This document shows, in pieces, positions 17,235 through 26,864 of a stretch of 64,000 nt of DNA. Position numbers and translations under genes: made by a program. The stretch comes from Candidatus Megaera polyxenophila. GTDB taxonomy: Bacteria > Pseudomonadota > Alphaproteobacteria > Rickettsiales > Rickettsiaceae. Within the stretch, counting starts at the first letter, position 1; the number at the start of each line of letters is the position of its first letter. Below the pieces are notes generated by a model. That model searched no databases and was not told the origin of the DNA. It saw nothing but the letters and a program-made list of their open reading frames with translations. Location: contig AP017964.1 in NCBI GenBank assembly GCA_037101405.1, forward strand, positions 868,001 to 932,000, written 5' to 3'.

Positions 17235-18647
17235 ATGAGCAGTATTGATAGCAAATTTAAAGAGGAATTAAAAATTGAGCATAGCCTAAGGCCAAGTATT
17301 AATGATATTGAGTTTTTAACCAGAAAGCTAAATGATGAAACTGCTGAATTAGGCTCAACTCACCCTTTTGCTTTCTTCATTCGCAATAATACTGACGAGA
17401 TTATAGCTGGGTGTAATGGCTTTGTGGTATTTGGTGCGATATATACTGATCAGCTCTGGGTACATCAGGATTGGCGCAAAAAAAACCTCGGTCGGGAGTT
17501 AATGAAACATATACACGATTACGGTCGCAAAGTAGGTTGCAGAATAGCTACGGTTGCTACAATGAGCTTCCAGAGTCAAGGATTCTATGAAAAATTAGGT
17601 TATAAAGTGGATTTTGAACGTAGCGGCTACGTTAATGGTTCTTCTTGTTTATTTTTACAATTAGCTTTAAGTGAAGATAGAACCAAAGCAATCAAACTTG
17701 TACCTTATGATAAGGATTGGCCTAAAATGTTTGAGACAGAAGCTATCAAAATCAGGGAGGCTCTTGGCCAAAATTGTGTGGCAGTACACCATATTGGTTC
17801 AACTTCCGTCCCTGCTCTTGCTGCAAAGCCTAAAATAGACATTACCACGGTCGTAAAACCATTTGCTCCTTTGGAGTGGTCGGTTAATGCTATGACAGAT
17901 ATTTTTGGAAGCTTAGGCTACACATATAAGGGAGAATGGAACATTCCATTTAAATATGGATTTACAAAAAGGGGAGATATTAATGTAAATCTTCATGTTT
18001 ACGAAGAAGGGCATCCTGAAATAGAGGTATCGCTGCTATTTAGGGATTATTTAAGAAAAAATGACAAAGGGCGTGATGAATATGCTGCTTTAAAAGATGA
18101 GATTCTAAAAGACCCTTCATCTTCTACGAAAACTTATTCTATATTTCCCGCTTACACTTTAAGGAAAAATGATTTCATACTAAATATTTTAAAGCAAAAT
18201 GGCTTCAAGCATACCAGGTTTGTAAAATGTGCTCATTATAATGAAGTTCAAGCTGCTAAATATTTTCGTCAAAAGTATTTTTTCGATAATGTGCCTATAA
18301 AAGATCCATATACTTGGACATTTAATCACCCTGATCACGTTCATTTTATTTTATATCAGGGAGCTTTAATTATAGGTTACGGGCATATTCGGCTCTGCTC
18401 AAATGCAAGTTCGGTTCTGCGAATTATTGTAATTGATCAAGAAAAGAGAAATCAGGGATTTGGAGGGTACTTTTTACAGTTAATCGAAAAATGGTTGAAA
18501 AATCAAAATTATCGAATAATTCACGCCCATTCTTCTCCAAAGGCTATAGAATTTTACAAGAAATATAACTACTATAAAATGCCGTTTAACGATCCTGACG
18601 GCTATGAAAGCGACCCTGTTGATATACCAGTTGGCAAAAATTTATGA
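17235..18647 (+). CDS. GNAT acetyltransferase-GrpB-GNAT acetyltransferase three-domain protein
   Basis: 470 residues with three modules. Residues about 15-145 are a GNAT N-acetyltransferase (LWVHQDWRKKNLGRELMKHI contains the acetyl-CoA loop; SFQSQGFYEKLGYKVDFER is the typical end). Residues about 155-325 are a GrpB/UPF0157 domain related to nucleotidyltransferases (VHHIGSTSVPALAAKPKIDI). Residues about 330-465 are a second GNAT (IIVIDQEKRNQGFGGYFLQL). Substrates are unknown. It could acetylate and modify aminoglycoside-like or coenzyme A-linked compounds, but that is inference. Separate single-domain GNAT plus GrpB proteins are common; three in one chain is less so. Confidence 0.85.
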   Translation: MSSIDSKFKEELKIEHSLRPSINDIEFLTRKLNDETAELGSTHPFAFFIRNNTDEIIAGCNGFVVFGAIYTDQLWVHQDWRKKNLGRELMKHIHDYGRKVGCRIATVATMSFQSQGFYEKLGYKVDFERSGYVNGSSCLFLQLALSEDRTKAIKLVPYDKDWPKMFETEAIKIREALGQNCVAVHHIGSTSVPALAAKPKIDITTVVKPFAPLEWSVNAMTDIFGSLGYTYKGEWNIPFKYGFTKRGDINVNLHVYEEGHPEIEVSLLFRDYLRKNDKGRDEYAALKDEILKDPSSSTKTYSIFPAYTLRKNDFILNILKQNGFKHTRFVKCAHYNEVQAAKYFRQKYFFDNVPIKDPYTWTFNHPDHVHFILYQGALIIGYGHIRLCSNASSVLRIIVIDQEKRNQGFGGYFLQLIEKWLKNQNYRIIHAHSSPKAIEFYKKYNYYKMPFNDPDGYESDPVDIPVGKNL

Positions 18648-18692
18648 GTATTAATTAGGACTCAAAATATAAATAAGTTAGTAATCTAAAAA

Positions 18693-19631
18693 ATGAATAA
18701 GGTAATAGTAGTTTGCGGCCCAACAGCCAGCGGTAAAACCCAATTTGCGCATTTACTTGCTAAAAAAAATAACGGCGAAATAGTTAATGCCGATTCGATG
18801 CAATTATATAAATCATTACCTATTATTACTTCTTCTCCTTCTCTGGAATTGAAAAATGAACTGCTATATCATTTATATAATTTCCTTGATATTAACTCGG
18901 AATATTCCGTAGCAAAATATGCTCAGATAGCGGCAGAAAAAATCAAGGAAATATCTACCCGTAAGAAACTGCCTATATTAGTTGGTGGGTCCGGAATGTA
19001 TATTAATTCTTTAATAAAAGGATTTAGCTATATACCGGATATAGAGCCAGAGGTCCGCGCGCAGGTGAGAAGTTTGCAGCAATCATTAGATTCCAATGAA
19101 TTTTTTGAGTTATTAAAAAAAACCGATCCTGTAATCGTTAATGTTTTAAATGCTCAGGACTCACAAAGAGTAGCTAGAGCCTATGAGGTTTTCCTGCAAA
19201 CTGGGAAGTCCATATTATATTACCAAAAAAGTAATACCAAATTATTGGAGGGTTTTAGCTTTAGGGCTATCCTACTTTTACCAGATAGGCAGTTTTTATA
19301 TTCAATGTGTAATAACAGACTAGAACAAATGTTTAAAAAGGGCGTAGTTGAAGAGGTAAAAAGCTTACTTAATGAAAAATGCAACATAAACGCTTTAGCC
19401 ATGAAGTCCCTTGGCGTAAAAGAAATAATATCTTATTTAGAAAATAGGATATCTAAAGATGAAGCCATGGAGATAGCTAAAACCAGAACCAGGCAGTATG
19501 CCAAACGTCAGGTTACTTGGTTTAAAAATCAACTTCAAGAAAAGGATATAATAGAATTTTCGAACTGCGAGGAATATGAGAAAATTTTAACAATGGTGAG
19601 CCCGCCGGGATTCGAACCCGGGACAACCTGA
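18693..19631 (+). CDS. miaA: tRNA dimethylallyltransferase
   Basis: MiaA adds a dimethylallyl group to A37 of tRNAs that read codons starting with U. 312 residues, normal length. P-loop GPTASGKT at residues 9-16, then the catalytic segment NADSMQLYKSLPI, substrate segment LVGGSGMYINSLIKGF, and the C-terminal TRTRQYAKRQVTWFKNQ, all family signatures. The last 12 codons run into the tRNA-Lys gene on the opposite strand: the final VSPPGFEPGT residues are simply the complement of its T-arm. The functional protein is complete before that point. Confidence 0.95.
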   Translation: MNKVIVVCGPTASGKTQFAHLLAKKNNGEIVNADSMQLYKSLPIITSSPSLELKNELLYHLYNFLDINSEYSVAKYAQIAAEKIKEISTRKKLPILVGGSGMYINSLIKGFSYIPDIEPEVRAQVRSLQQSLDSNEFFELLKKTDPVIVNVLNAQDSQRVARAYEVFLQTGKSILYYQKSNTKLLEGFSFRAILLLPDRQFLYSMCNNRLEQMFKKGVVEEVKSLLNEKCNINALAMKSLGVKEIISYLENRISKDEAMEIAKTRTRQYAKRQVTWFKNQLQEKDIIEFSNCEEYEKILTMVSPPGFEPGTT

Positions 19632-19669
19632 TTAAAAGTCAAGTGCTCTACCAGCTGAGCTACGGGCTC
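19594..19669 (-). tRNA. tRNA-Lys (anticodon UUU)
   Basis: Read on the minus strand, 76 bases with encoded CCA. Acceptor GAGCCCG pairs with CGGGCTC, discriminator A. Anticodon loop CTTTTAA gives TTT. T-arm GGGTTCGAATCCC is canonical. Its 3' half overlaps the 3' end of miaA by 38 bases on the opposite strand. Confidence 0.97.
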
Positions 19670-19890
19670 ACAAAATACAATATTTATAAGTACCAAGCAG
19701 ATTTTTTATCTGTTTATATGAAAATACTGTTACCGCTCACCAATGTTTAAATTGTAAATACATCTTCTAAGAAAAAATGCGAAAATTCAACGCTTTTCAA
19801 TACATTAAACTCATAAAATGTGTTTTACTTTATCGTGGAAAAACCATAATATGTCAACAACTATTTTTGTAGAAAAGGTTTAGAACCAAA

Positions 19891-20628
19891 ATGTATTCGG
19901 ATGCTGTAGTTATAATCCCTGCCAGAATTGCTTCCACAAGACTTGAAAATAAGCCATTGCAAATGATTGGGAACAAAACCATGATCGAGCATGTCGTCTC
20001 TAAGGTAAGCAGAATAGCGGTTGCTAAAGTTTTTGTTGCAACCGATTCAGAAGAAATATTCTCTCTTGTAACAAGCAAAGGTTTTTCTGCAATAATGACA
20101 GACAAGAATTGCTTAACCGGGACTGATAGAGTATACGAGGCTTTTAAGAAGCTCCCTCATTCCACTGCCATAAAATACGTTATAAACGTGCAAGGGGATA
20201 TGCCTTTTATTGATGAGGCAATAATTCCTAAAATCATCGAAGGCCTAAAAACTGGACGATTTGATATAATGACCTCTGTTGTAAAAGTTGGTAAGGATAT
20301 TGCTGGTTCTCCCTCAAATGTAAAAGTAGTAATAGATAAAAACAATAAGGCTCTTTATTTTTCTAGGTCTCTTGTACCAAGTGGAGCTTCAGAATTTCTT
20401 TATCATGTAGGAATTTATGGTTTTAAAGCTCCTCTCCTTGAAAAATTTGTTTTGCTAGAGCAAAGTGAAAATGAAAAAAGTGAAAACCTAGAGCAATTAA
20501 GAGCTTTAGACAATGGAATGACAATAGGAGTTTGTTATTCTAACGAGATTCCAATTTCGGTAGATACTAAAGAGGATCTAGCAAAAGCAAGAGATTTTGT
20601 AGTTAAAAACCCTGGGTACTTAACTTAA
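19891..20628 (+). CDS. kdsB: 3-deoxy-manno-octulosonate cytidylyltransferase
   Basis: 245 residues. KdsB activates Kdo to CMP-Kdo for the inner core of lipopolysaccharide. The N-terminal nucleotide-binding signature IIPARIASTRLENKPL is complete, followed by FVATDSEEI, LTGTDRVYEA and NVQGDMPFID, and YHVGIYGFK near the end. It indicates the organism still makes an LPS core. It stands alone, 222 bases after tRNA-Lys; 20629-20891 downstream shows no gene. Confidence 0.97.
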   Translation: MYSDAVVIIPARIASTRLENKPLQMIGNKTMIEHVVSKVSRIAVAKVFVATDSEEIFSLVTSKGFSAIMTDKNCLTGTDRVYEAFKKLPHSTAIKYVINVQGDMPFIDEAIIPKIIEGLKTGRFDIMTSVVKVGKDIAGSPSNVKVVIDKNNKALYFSRSLVPSGASEFLYHVGIYGFKAPLLEKFVLLEQSENEKSENLEQLRALDNGMTIGVCYSNEIPISVDTKEDLAKARDFVVKNPGYLT

Positions 20629-20891
20629 AAAAGTAATATACGACTATAATTTATACATATTGCTTGGAGATATTCTTGCAAGCAGGTCATATGTGTGGGT
20701 TTTAAGCCACAAATTGCGTTTCTTTTTAACTTCTTCTATCTTGAGTTATCGTGCGCTAATTTCTTTATAAGCTCCGCTAATCTCAATTTCTGCCTCTAAA
20801 TTATATCTTTCGGTTATATAACTTGTAACTTGTTATTTAAATTATATTAATGCTAATCTTTAAATAACGAATTAACTTTATATAAATCGCT

Positions 20892-23800
20892 ATGAAAACA
20901 GCAGAAGCAGATATTTTAGAAGTTGAAGATCCAGCAAAAAAAGCACGATCTCAAAAAGCATTTGAGGCTTTAAATCATATCTTTTCTGGAAAAGAAAATG
21001 GTTTAATAGATAGTGTTTTAAAAGATTATACCCCAGTAACAAAAATAGTTAATGGGCAAGAAGTTACCCAAGCTCCAGGTTTAAGCTTAGGAACAATTTT
21101 TAAAGCAATAGGTTTTGCCATAAGAAACCCCGGATATATTGTAAGCTTATATAACCTGTATAAATCTCCAGAAATAATTCAAGCTCCAACTTTCCAAGAA
21201 AAATTGTTAAACAATGACAATACTTGGAAATTTATAGGATATGTGGGAGAAAAATTGCCCCAAATTGGTAAAGTTCTTGATTATTTTAAATTTCCAGAAT
21301 TTGCCGAGGGTAATATATTAGATAGTAAAGGGTTAAAAGCTTTAAGTAACGTACTTACTAGCAAAGAAGAGCAAGGAAAATTAAAGGAAATAGCGCTCGA
21401 ATCAAGAAAGACTACCCCTGATATGAATAAAACAATCAATAATATCCTGGATTTAATGCAGAGCCAGGGGTTCTCTGATTACATAAATACCAAGGGAGTT
21501 GCGCTACAGAATTATATTGTTAAATCACTACAAGCACAGAAAGGTATAGAAGGCCAGTTAAGTGCATATGGTTTAAAACCTGAGAATTTACAACAAATTA
21601 CCAGTATAGTGCCAATACTCCTTAATAATCCAAAGACTTTAAAGAGCGTTTATGGCCAATTCAGTGAGGGGCGTTATACCGATATGGTTAAGGAGCTATT
21701 AGTACTGTCAAAAGATAAACCTGAAATTATTCAGTATTTTAAAGATAATCAGGATTTATTTGTTGGAGTTATTGATAAAATTGTTAAAACCACGCCGGGG
21801 CTAGAAGGATATGAACTTAAAGGCGATTTATATAAAATTGTTCCTAACTTGCTTAAACATCCTGATAAATTAATAAGCCTTATCGATCTTTATGAAAAGG
21901 GCAAATATCCTGATATAGGAAAAGAGTTTTTAGGAATGATTCAAGAAGATAAGGATTTAAAACAATATTTTACTGAGAATAGCGAATTATTTAAACGTAT
22001 TCTAGTAGATAAAGCTATGGGTATGAAAAGCTATGGGGTAAAAGACGAAGTAGCTGAGATATTTACCCATATTATGAGCGAAAAGAATATTCCCAGAGTC
22101 CAAGGCCTTTTAGATAAACACAAAAAAGGGGATTGGTTAGGATTAGCTACGGATACATGCCGGATGATTGAAGAAGATCCAAATTTTGCTCAGTATATGA
22201 GGGATAATCAGGAGAGCTTCAGCAAAATAGTAACCGCGATAGTAGATTCTTATCCGGCTATTAAGACCTACACCGGTAATCTTCCTATAGGGGAACTGGC
22301 TGCTAATTTATTGAAAGACCCGAAATCAATTAGAGAAGTTATAGAAGGTTATCAGAAAGGTGGAGTTGCTATGGTAGCCCAAGGAGCTAAATTCCTTGCT
22401 AACAAAGCTCTCGATAGCCAAGCAAGAGGAGCAGTTCTAGGGATAGTAGGCAGTTGGGTATTTGGAGATGGAATCGGTAAACAGGAAGTTATTAATCGTA
22501 TCCCTGAAGCCATAATAGAAGTGAGCCCTCCTCCAGAAGGTGTCCGTGTTTCCTTGAGCGATGCTGCAAAAGCAGTTATTGTTGCTGGGGATGACATAAG
22601 CAAAAAACAAGAATTAACTGCCTTAATAGAGCGAAATATATTATTTGACGGGGTAACTATTGGTAGCCCTGAAAAACAAGTTAAACTAGAGAATATAGAT
22701 ATAAATAATAGTTTTGTTAATAGCAAATTCACTAATGTTTCATTTGAAGGTTCTAAATTCACTAATGCTAGTTTTACCGGAGCGACTTTTGAAAATGTAA
22801 ATTTTAGCAATACGGAACTAGATGGAATAACGTTTCAAAGCCTCATACCGGCCCTCAAGAGCGGTACAATTTCATTAAAAGGTGCAAAAGTAGTAGGGCC
22901 GATGCCATATGCTCTTGACTTATCTGATATTTCACTTCAGGGAATAGATTTATCCGGTGTGACCTCAATGGCTGGCGTAAATTTGAAAAATACCGATTTT
23001 AGGGGAACTGTCTTACCACGTGACGAAATGGCTTTAAGAGAATCGTATAACTTAACTTCTGCCACTTTTGACTCTGATATGTCTGATTTGCAAAAGAAAA
23101 ATCAAAAATATATGATGGATTTAATTACGGATTCTATTATTTCTAGAGCAGAATATTTAGGGGATCTAACGTCAGACCCTAAATTATTACGTAAAAATAT
23201 AGAAGAGTTATACATAAGCGACTCTCCTATGGGCGCAGAATTAAGAAATCTTACTAGTCAAAATCCGGATATCGTAAAGTACAAGTCTTTCCCGGTAGCA
23301 TCAAGTACTTATAATAATACCTCTGATCTATCGACAACGGGGGCTATCATGACTTTATTATATGAGAATAGGAATGATAGTAATAATATACAGGCCAAAC
23401 TCGCTGCTAATGTTATTGCTGATCAAGTTACAGAAAAATTATTCGGCCAGGGTGCTAATCGGGGTAAAGACGGATATATGATAAGAGAAGCATGCCAAAT
23501 GGCTATACAAGCTTTTTTAAAAGAAAATCCAGAAATTACTGCTCATGGTTTGGTAAATAGAGAAAACCTACCGGAACTGGTAAGTGAGCTTGCTGCAGAT
23601 ATTCATAAAAAAACGAAATATACTACTGCAGGACTAGTTTCGGGAGGTATATACTTACCTGACGGAGCAATTACAGAGGAACTAATCGGCAGAATAGCAA
23701 AACAAATGAATGACTCTTACCACTTCAGCAAAGCTGAGTTAGAAGAGATTCGTGAAGTAGCACAAGGTATTGGCTATAATTTATTTTCTGGAGGAGAGAA

Positions 23801-24287
23801 AGGAAAAAGAAAAGAAGATACTGCTCTGATATTTGAAAGTTTGAAAGAAGTCATATTAGAAATAAAAAAAGAGCATGGTGGAATTGAAGTGGCTGATATC
23901 TTAAAAGAAAAAAGGGCGGAATTAGTCGGAGGAGTGGATTCGGGTTATTTTTCTGTTACCAGAACCGGTCTTACTAAAGAATATTATCAAAATACAAGCT
24001 ATACCACTGTCGGGCTTGCTTCAGGGGGGATATATTTAGACCCATCTCGATCAAAAGATCCTAATTTCTTATCAGTAGTAAAAGAGTTTGTTGCAGGATT
24101 GGTAGGTAGCGATATCGCTAAAAAGGAAAAGACCGTGCAGGGTGAAATAACAACTGAAAAGAGTCTAAAGAAACTAGTAGGAGCAGTCGTATCATCTTCT
24201 GTTGAAGGACATATCAGTAGTAAAGGATCATCACAGACTTTTTCTCCAAAACCTCGTTCTTCGAATCAAAGTCAGGTTGCTAAATAA
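20892..24287 (+). CDS. Large multi-repeat protein with pentapeptide-repeat patch, unknown function
   Basis: 1131 residues, no signal peptide or membrane helix. Four parts are visible. (1) Residues about 1-200, helical, unrecognised. (2) About 215-510, at least four degenerate helical repeats of some 75 residues, each built as an LL..P..L segment, G.Y.., then D..QYF..N..LF (for example YFKDNQDLFVGV, YFTENSELFKRI, YMRDNQESFSKI). (3) About 600-712, pentapeptide-like repeats (NSKFTNVSFEGSKFTNASFT, then DLSDISLQGIDLSG). (4) A C-terminal region with two copies of YTTAGLVSGGIYL near residues 908 and 1035. The mixture resembles host-directed effectors, but secretion is inference. It stands alone, followed by IS elements. 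I do not know the family. Confidence 0.75.
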   Translation: MKTAEADILEVEDPAKKARSQKAFEALNHIFSGKENGLIDSVLKDYTPVTKIVNGQEVTQAPGLSLGTIFKAIGFAIRNPGYIVSLYNLYKSPEIIQAPTFQEKLLNNDNTWKFIGYVGEKLPQIGKVLDYFKFPEFAEGNILDSKGLKALSNVLTSKEEQGKLKEIALESRKTTPDMNKTINNILDLMQSQGFSDYINTKGVALQNYIVKSLQAQKGIEGQLSAYGLKPENLQQITSIVPILLNNPKTLKSVYGQFSEGRYTDMVKELLVLSKDKPEIIQYFKDNQDLFVGVIDKIVKTTPGLEGYELKGDLYKIVPNLLKHPDKLISLIDLYEKGKYPDIGKEFLGMIQEDKDLKQYFTENSELFKRILVDKAMGMKSYGVKDEVAEIFTHIMSEKNIPRVQGLLDKHKKGDWLGLATDTCRMIEEDPNFAQYMRDNQESFSKIVTAIVDSYPAIKTYTGNLPIGELAANLLKDPKSIREVIEGYQKGGVAMVAQGAKFLANKALDSQARGAVLGIVGSWVFGDGIGKQEVINRIPEAIIEVSPPPEGVRVSLSDAAKAVIVAGDDISKKQELTALIERNILFDGVTIGSPEKQVKLENIDINNSFVNSKFTNVSFEGSKFTNASFTGATFENVNFSNTELDGITFQSLIPALKSGTISLKGAKVVGPMPYALDLSDISLQGIDLSGVTSMAGVNLKNTDFRGTVLPRDEMALRESYNLTSATFDSDMSDLQKKNQKYMMDLITDSIISRAEYLGDLTSDPKLLRKNIEELYISDSPMGAELRNLTSQNPDIVKYKSFPVASSTYNNTSDLSTTGAIMTLLYENRNDSNNIQAKLAANVIADQVTEKLFGQGANRGKDGYMIREACQMAIQAFLKENPEITAHGLVNRENLPELVSELAADIHKKTKYTTAGLVSGGIYLPDGAITEELIGRIAKQMNDSYHFSKAELEEIREVAQGIGYNLFSGGEKGKRKEDTALIFESLKEVILEIKKEHGGIEVADILKEKRAELVGGVDSGYFSVTRTGLTKEYYQNTSYTTVGLASGGIYLDPSRSKDPNFLSVVKEFVAGLVGSDIAKKEKTVQGEITTEKSLKKLVGAVVSSSVEGHISSKGSSQTFSPKPRSSNQSQVAK

Positions 24288-24487
24288 TATAAATTACGCA
24301 TAGCAAAACCCTAAAAAAAGAGGGAAAATAACATCGTAGGCCATATCTAATGAGGTGTATAGTGGACTGAAAAATCAAGACAAATTTTTGTAGATTTTGT
24401 TTCCTATTATCTATAATGGTACCCAAAAACTGGACTGCTAAAAATGCAAAATGAGATATAATTTCACAACAAGGGAATGGAAATTAT

Positions 24488-24787
24488 ATGTCTAAAAAAG
24501 CGAAGCAATATAGTGCGACGGAAAAAACAAAAATTGTTATAGAAGCAATAAAAGCTGAAATGACAATAGCACAAATAAGCAGTAAGTACGGGGTTCATGC
24601 AACTCAAATACAAGCATGGAAAAAAAGAGGTATAGAAAATTTAGTTAGTGGTTTTCAAGTTAAGCCGGCAACAAAAGATCCAGACAATCAAGATTTGATA
24701 AAACAATTATATGAACAAATAGGACAGTTAAGCGTTGAGCGTGACTGGCTGAAAAAAAAATCTACATTGTTTGGACTTGGAAACTAG
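24488..24787 (+). CDS. IS3-family transposase OrfA (HTH subunit)
   Basis: 99 residues. A helix-turn-helix (MTIAQISSKYGVHATQIQAW) is followed by a leucine-zipper-like stretch (QDLIKQLYEQIGQLSVERDW), the standard IS3 OrfA layout. The frame ends shortly after a run of nine A (24752-24760). Reading eight A instead of nine would fuse it in frame with orfB (…WLKKN then LHCLDLETRKS), as in the single-ORF transposase of the outer element. So either the run carries an extra base or the fusion protein is made by slippage. Confidence 0.88.
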   Translation: MSKKAKQYSATEKTKIVIEAIKAEMTIAQISSKYGVHATQIQAWKKRGIENLVSGFQVKPATKDPDNQDLIKQLYEQIGQLSVERDWLKKKSTLFGLGN

Positions 24788-25613
24788 GAAAAGTATGATT
24801 GATAATAATTGTAGAAATCTAAGCATTGCTAGGCAATGCGATCTACTTTTAATTAATAAATCTACTTATTATTACAAGGCAAAAGGAATAACTACAAGAG
24901 ACTTAGAAATAATGAAAGTAATTGATGAAATCTACACAGAGCATCCGTATTTCGGGGCCAGAAGAATGTCCAGGCATCTTGTACCGTTTGGAATTGTTAT
25001 CGGTCGCAAAGCGGTAAGTCGTTATTACGGAATAATGGCAATAGAAGCCATTTATCCTAAAATGAATTTAAGCAAGCGCAACCAAGCTCATAAGGTATAT
25101 CCTTATCTTTTAAAAGGCGTTGAAATTACTAAGACAAATCAGGTATGGAGCACCGATATAACTTATATTAGAATGGCACAAGGATTTGTATATCTAGTAG
25201 CCATTATTGATTGGTTTAGCCGTTATATTCTGAGCTGGAAGGTTTCAATTAGCTTAGAAAGTGATTTTTGCATCGACGCACTAGAAGAAGCCCTAGAAAA
25301 GCACGGTCAACCTGAGGTTTTTAATACCGATCAAGGTTCTCAATTTACGTCAAAAAATTTCATCCACGAACTTGTTAAACGTGAAATCAAGATTAGCATG
25401 GACGGTAAAGGTAGGGCTTTAGATAATGTATTTATTGAAAGATTTTGGCGTTCATTAAAACAAGAAAAAATATATTTGATAATTTTAAATACTGTCAAGG
25501 AGGTAAAAAATGCTATAACAGATTACATAACTTTTTATAATAGTAAAAGGATGCACCAATCCTTGGAATATTTAACTCCAGAACAGGTGTATTTAACAAA
25601 AATTATTGGCTAA
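24771..25613 (+). CDS. IS3-family transposase OrfB (DDE integrase subunit)
   Basis: 280 residues starting at TTG. It has the HTH_21 segment (EHPYFGARRMSRHL) and the rve integrase core: WSTDITYIRMAQGFVYLVAI (first Asp), FNTDQGSQFTS (second Asp) and GRALDNVFIERFWRSLKQE (Glu), so the DDE triad is intact. It begins 17 bases inside orfA in the +1 frame. IS3 elements make an OrfAB fusion for transposition, normally by -1 slippage; here the frame relation does not fit -1, which argues for a homopolymer change. Confidence 0.9.
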   Translation: MDLETRKSMIDNNCRNLSIARQCDLLLINKSTYYYKAKGITTRDLEIMKVIDEIYTEHPYFGARRMSRHLVPFGIVIGRKAVSRYYGIMAIEAIYPKMNLSKRNQAHKVYPYLLKGVEITKTNQVWSTDITYIRMAQGFVYLVAIIDWFSRYILSWKVSISLESDFCIDALEEALEKHGQPEVFNTDQGSQFTSKNFIHELVKREIKISMDGKGRALDNVFIERFWRSLKQEKIYLIILNTVKEVKNAITDYITFYNSKRMHQSLEYLTPEQVYLTKIIG

Positions 25614-25679
25614 AATTATAACGCAAATTATATCTCATAATTTCTGATTTTTAGTCTAGACAAATTGGGCCACCTTATA

Positions 25680-26864
25680 TCATGCTGCATTTTGTAATGC
25701 ATTGAGATAAACATCCATAGGTTTTTTATAACCAATACTAGAATGAAATCTTCTATTATTATATTTATCTACATATATGTTAATCCCCTCCCTAAGTTCT
25801 GAGATATTGTTAAATTCATTTATAAATATACAATTATATTTTAGAGTCTTAAAAAATCTCTCCATAACAATGTTATCGATGCTTCTGCCTTTACCGTTCA
25901 TAGAGATTTGTATACCGTATTTCTCGAGTATTTTTATATGTTCTGAGCCGGTATACTGACTACCTTGATCACTATTGAATATCAGCGGAGGTGGGTACTT
26001 ACTAAGAGCGTCTTCTAAAATACTCGTTACAAGGCTTGCATCCATTGAATTTGACAGTTTATAACTCAATATAGCTTTACTGTGCCAATCTATAATTGCT
26101 GCCATATACATAAAGCCTATCGGGGTTCTAATGTATGTTATATCCCCGCTCCATACTTCATTTGATCTTGGTACGTATACAGACCGACTACCGTTATATA
26201 TTTGCCAATAAGGCTCAAGGAGATATGGATATATCTTATGATCTTTATTCTGCATAGAGATAGATTTCTTTTTCTTTGGATAAATAGCCTCTATACCCAT
26301 AATACCCATGTATTTGAGAGTACGATCTCTACCAATATTTAATCCTTCCTCTAATAAAGATTTATAAATAAAACGATAACCATACTCTGGATTATCTGTA
26401 TATATTTCATCTATTCTATCCATAATCTTTTTGTTGTATAAGCTCATTATTTGGGGCTGATAATAAAGCATAGATCTATTTATCTTCAATAATTCGCATT
26501 GTCTTGCCATTGATAATTCTTTCAGCTTGGAATCGACAAGATCTCGTTTATTTGCTATATCCAAGCCGTTTAGCTTTCCCAACGCCCAGTCCCTCTCTAT
26601 TGTAGCCTTCCCCAGAGCTTTTGCTAATTCATCATTTTGAGATTTTAACTCCTCAATTTCTGTTTTGTACTCACTGACTACTTTTGCCGGCTCAAAAGCC
26701 ATTGATGCATTACTTAAAAAATGCTTCTTCCAATTTTGAATAGTCTTTGGAGTAATTTCATATTTCTTTGATAATTGAGATATAGTTACCTCCGATTCTA
26801 GTAATTCCAACACTACTTTAGTTTTATATTCTGCACTGAAATTTTTAATATGCTTTTTTGTCAT
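25680..26864 (-). CDS. IS3-family transposase, single fused ORF
   Basis: 394 residues containing in one frame what the inner element splits in two: N-terminal HTH (VTISQLSKKYEITPKTIQNW), coiled coil (EYKTEIEELKSQNDELAKAL), HTH_21 (DNPEYGYRFIYKSLLEEGL) and the DDE core (WSGDITYIRTPIGFMYMAAI, FNSDQGSQYTG, GRSIDNIVMERFFKTLKY). The triad is intact. Sequence differs clearly from the inner element, so they are different IS species. Its 3' end is only a few bases from the inner element's right end. Confidence 0.92.
   Translation of the reverse strand: MTKKHIKNFSAEYKTKVVLELLESEVTISQLSKKYEITPKTIQNWKKHFLSNASMAFEPAKVVSEYKTEIEELKSQNDELAKALGKATIERDWALGKLNGLDIANKRDLVDSKLKELSMARQCELLKINRSMLYYQPQIMSLYNKKIMDRIDEIYTDNPEYGYRFIYKSLLEEGLNIGRDRTLKYMGIMGIEAIYPKKKKSISMQNKDHKIYPYLLEPYWQIYNGSRSVYVPRSNEVWSGDITYIRTPIGFMYMAAIIDWHSKAILSYKLSNSMDASLVTSILEDALSKYPPPLIFNSDQGSQYTGSEHIKILEKYGIQISMNGKGRSIDNIVMERFFKTLKYNCIFINEFNNISELREGINIYVDKYNNRRFHSSIGYKKPMDVYLNALQNAA

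Larger units (their letters stand above)
24417..25672 (+). mobile_element. Inner IS3-family element inserted within the outer one
   Basis: Imperfect terminal inverted repeats of about 50 bases: the left end TGGTACCCAA... and the inverted right end TGGCCCAA... both lead to CTAAAAAT and then ATGAGATATAATTT. Two ORFs (orfA, orfB) fill it. The exact edges are uncertain by a few bases and I could not find a clear target duplication. Confidence 0.7.

Noticed and set aside
20640-20690. Terminator hairpin after kdsB (TGCTTG/CAAGCA)
   Set aside because: Short stem, long loop and no T run.
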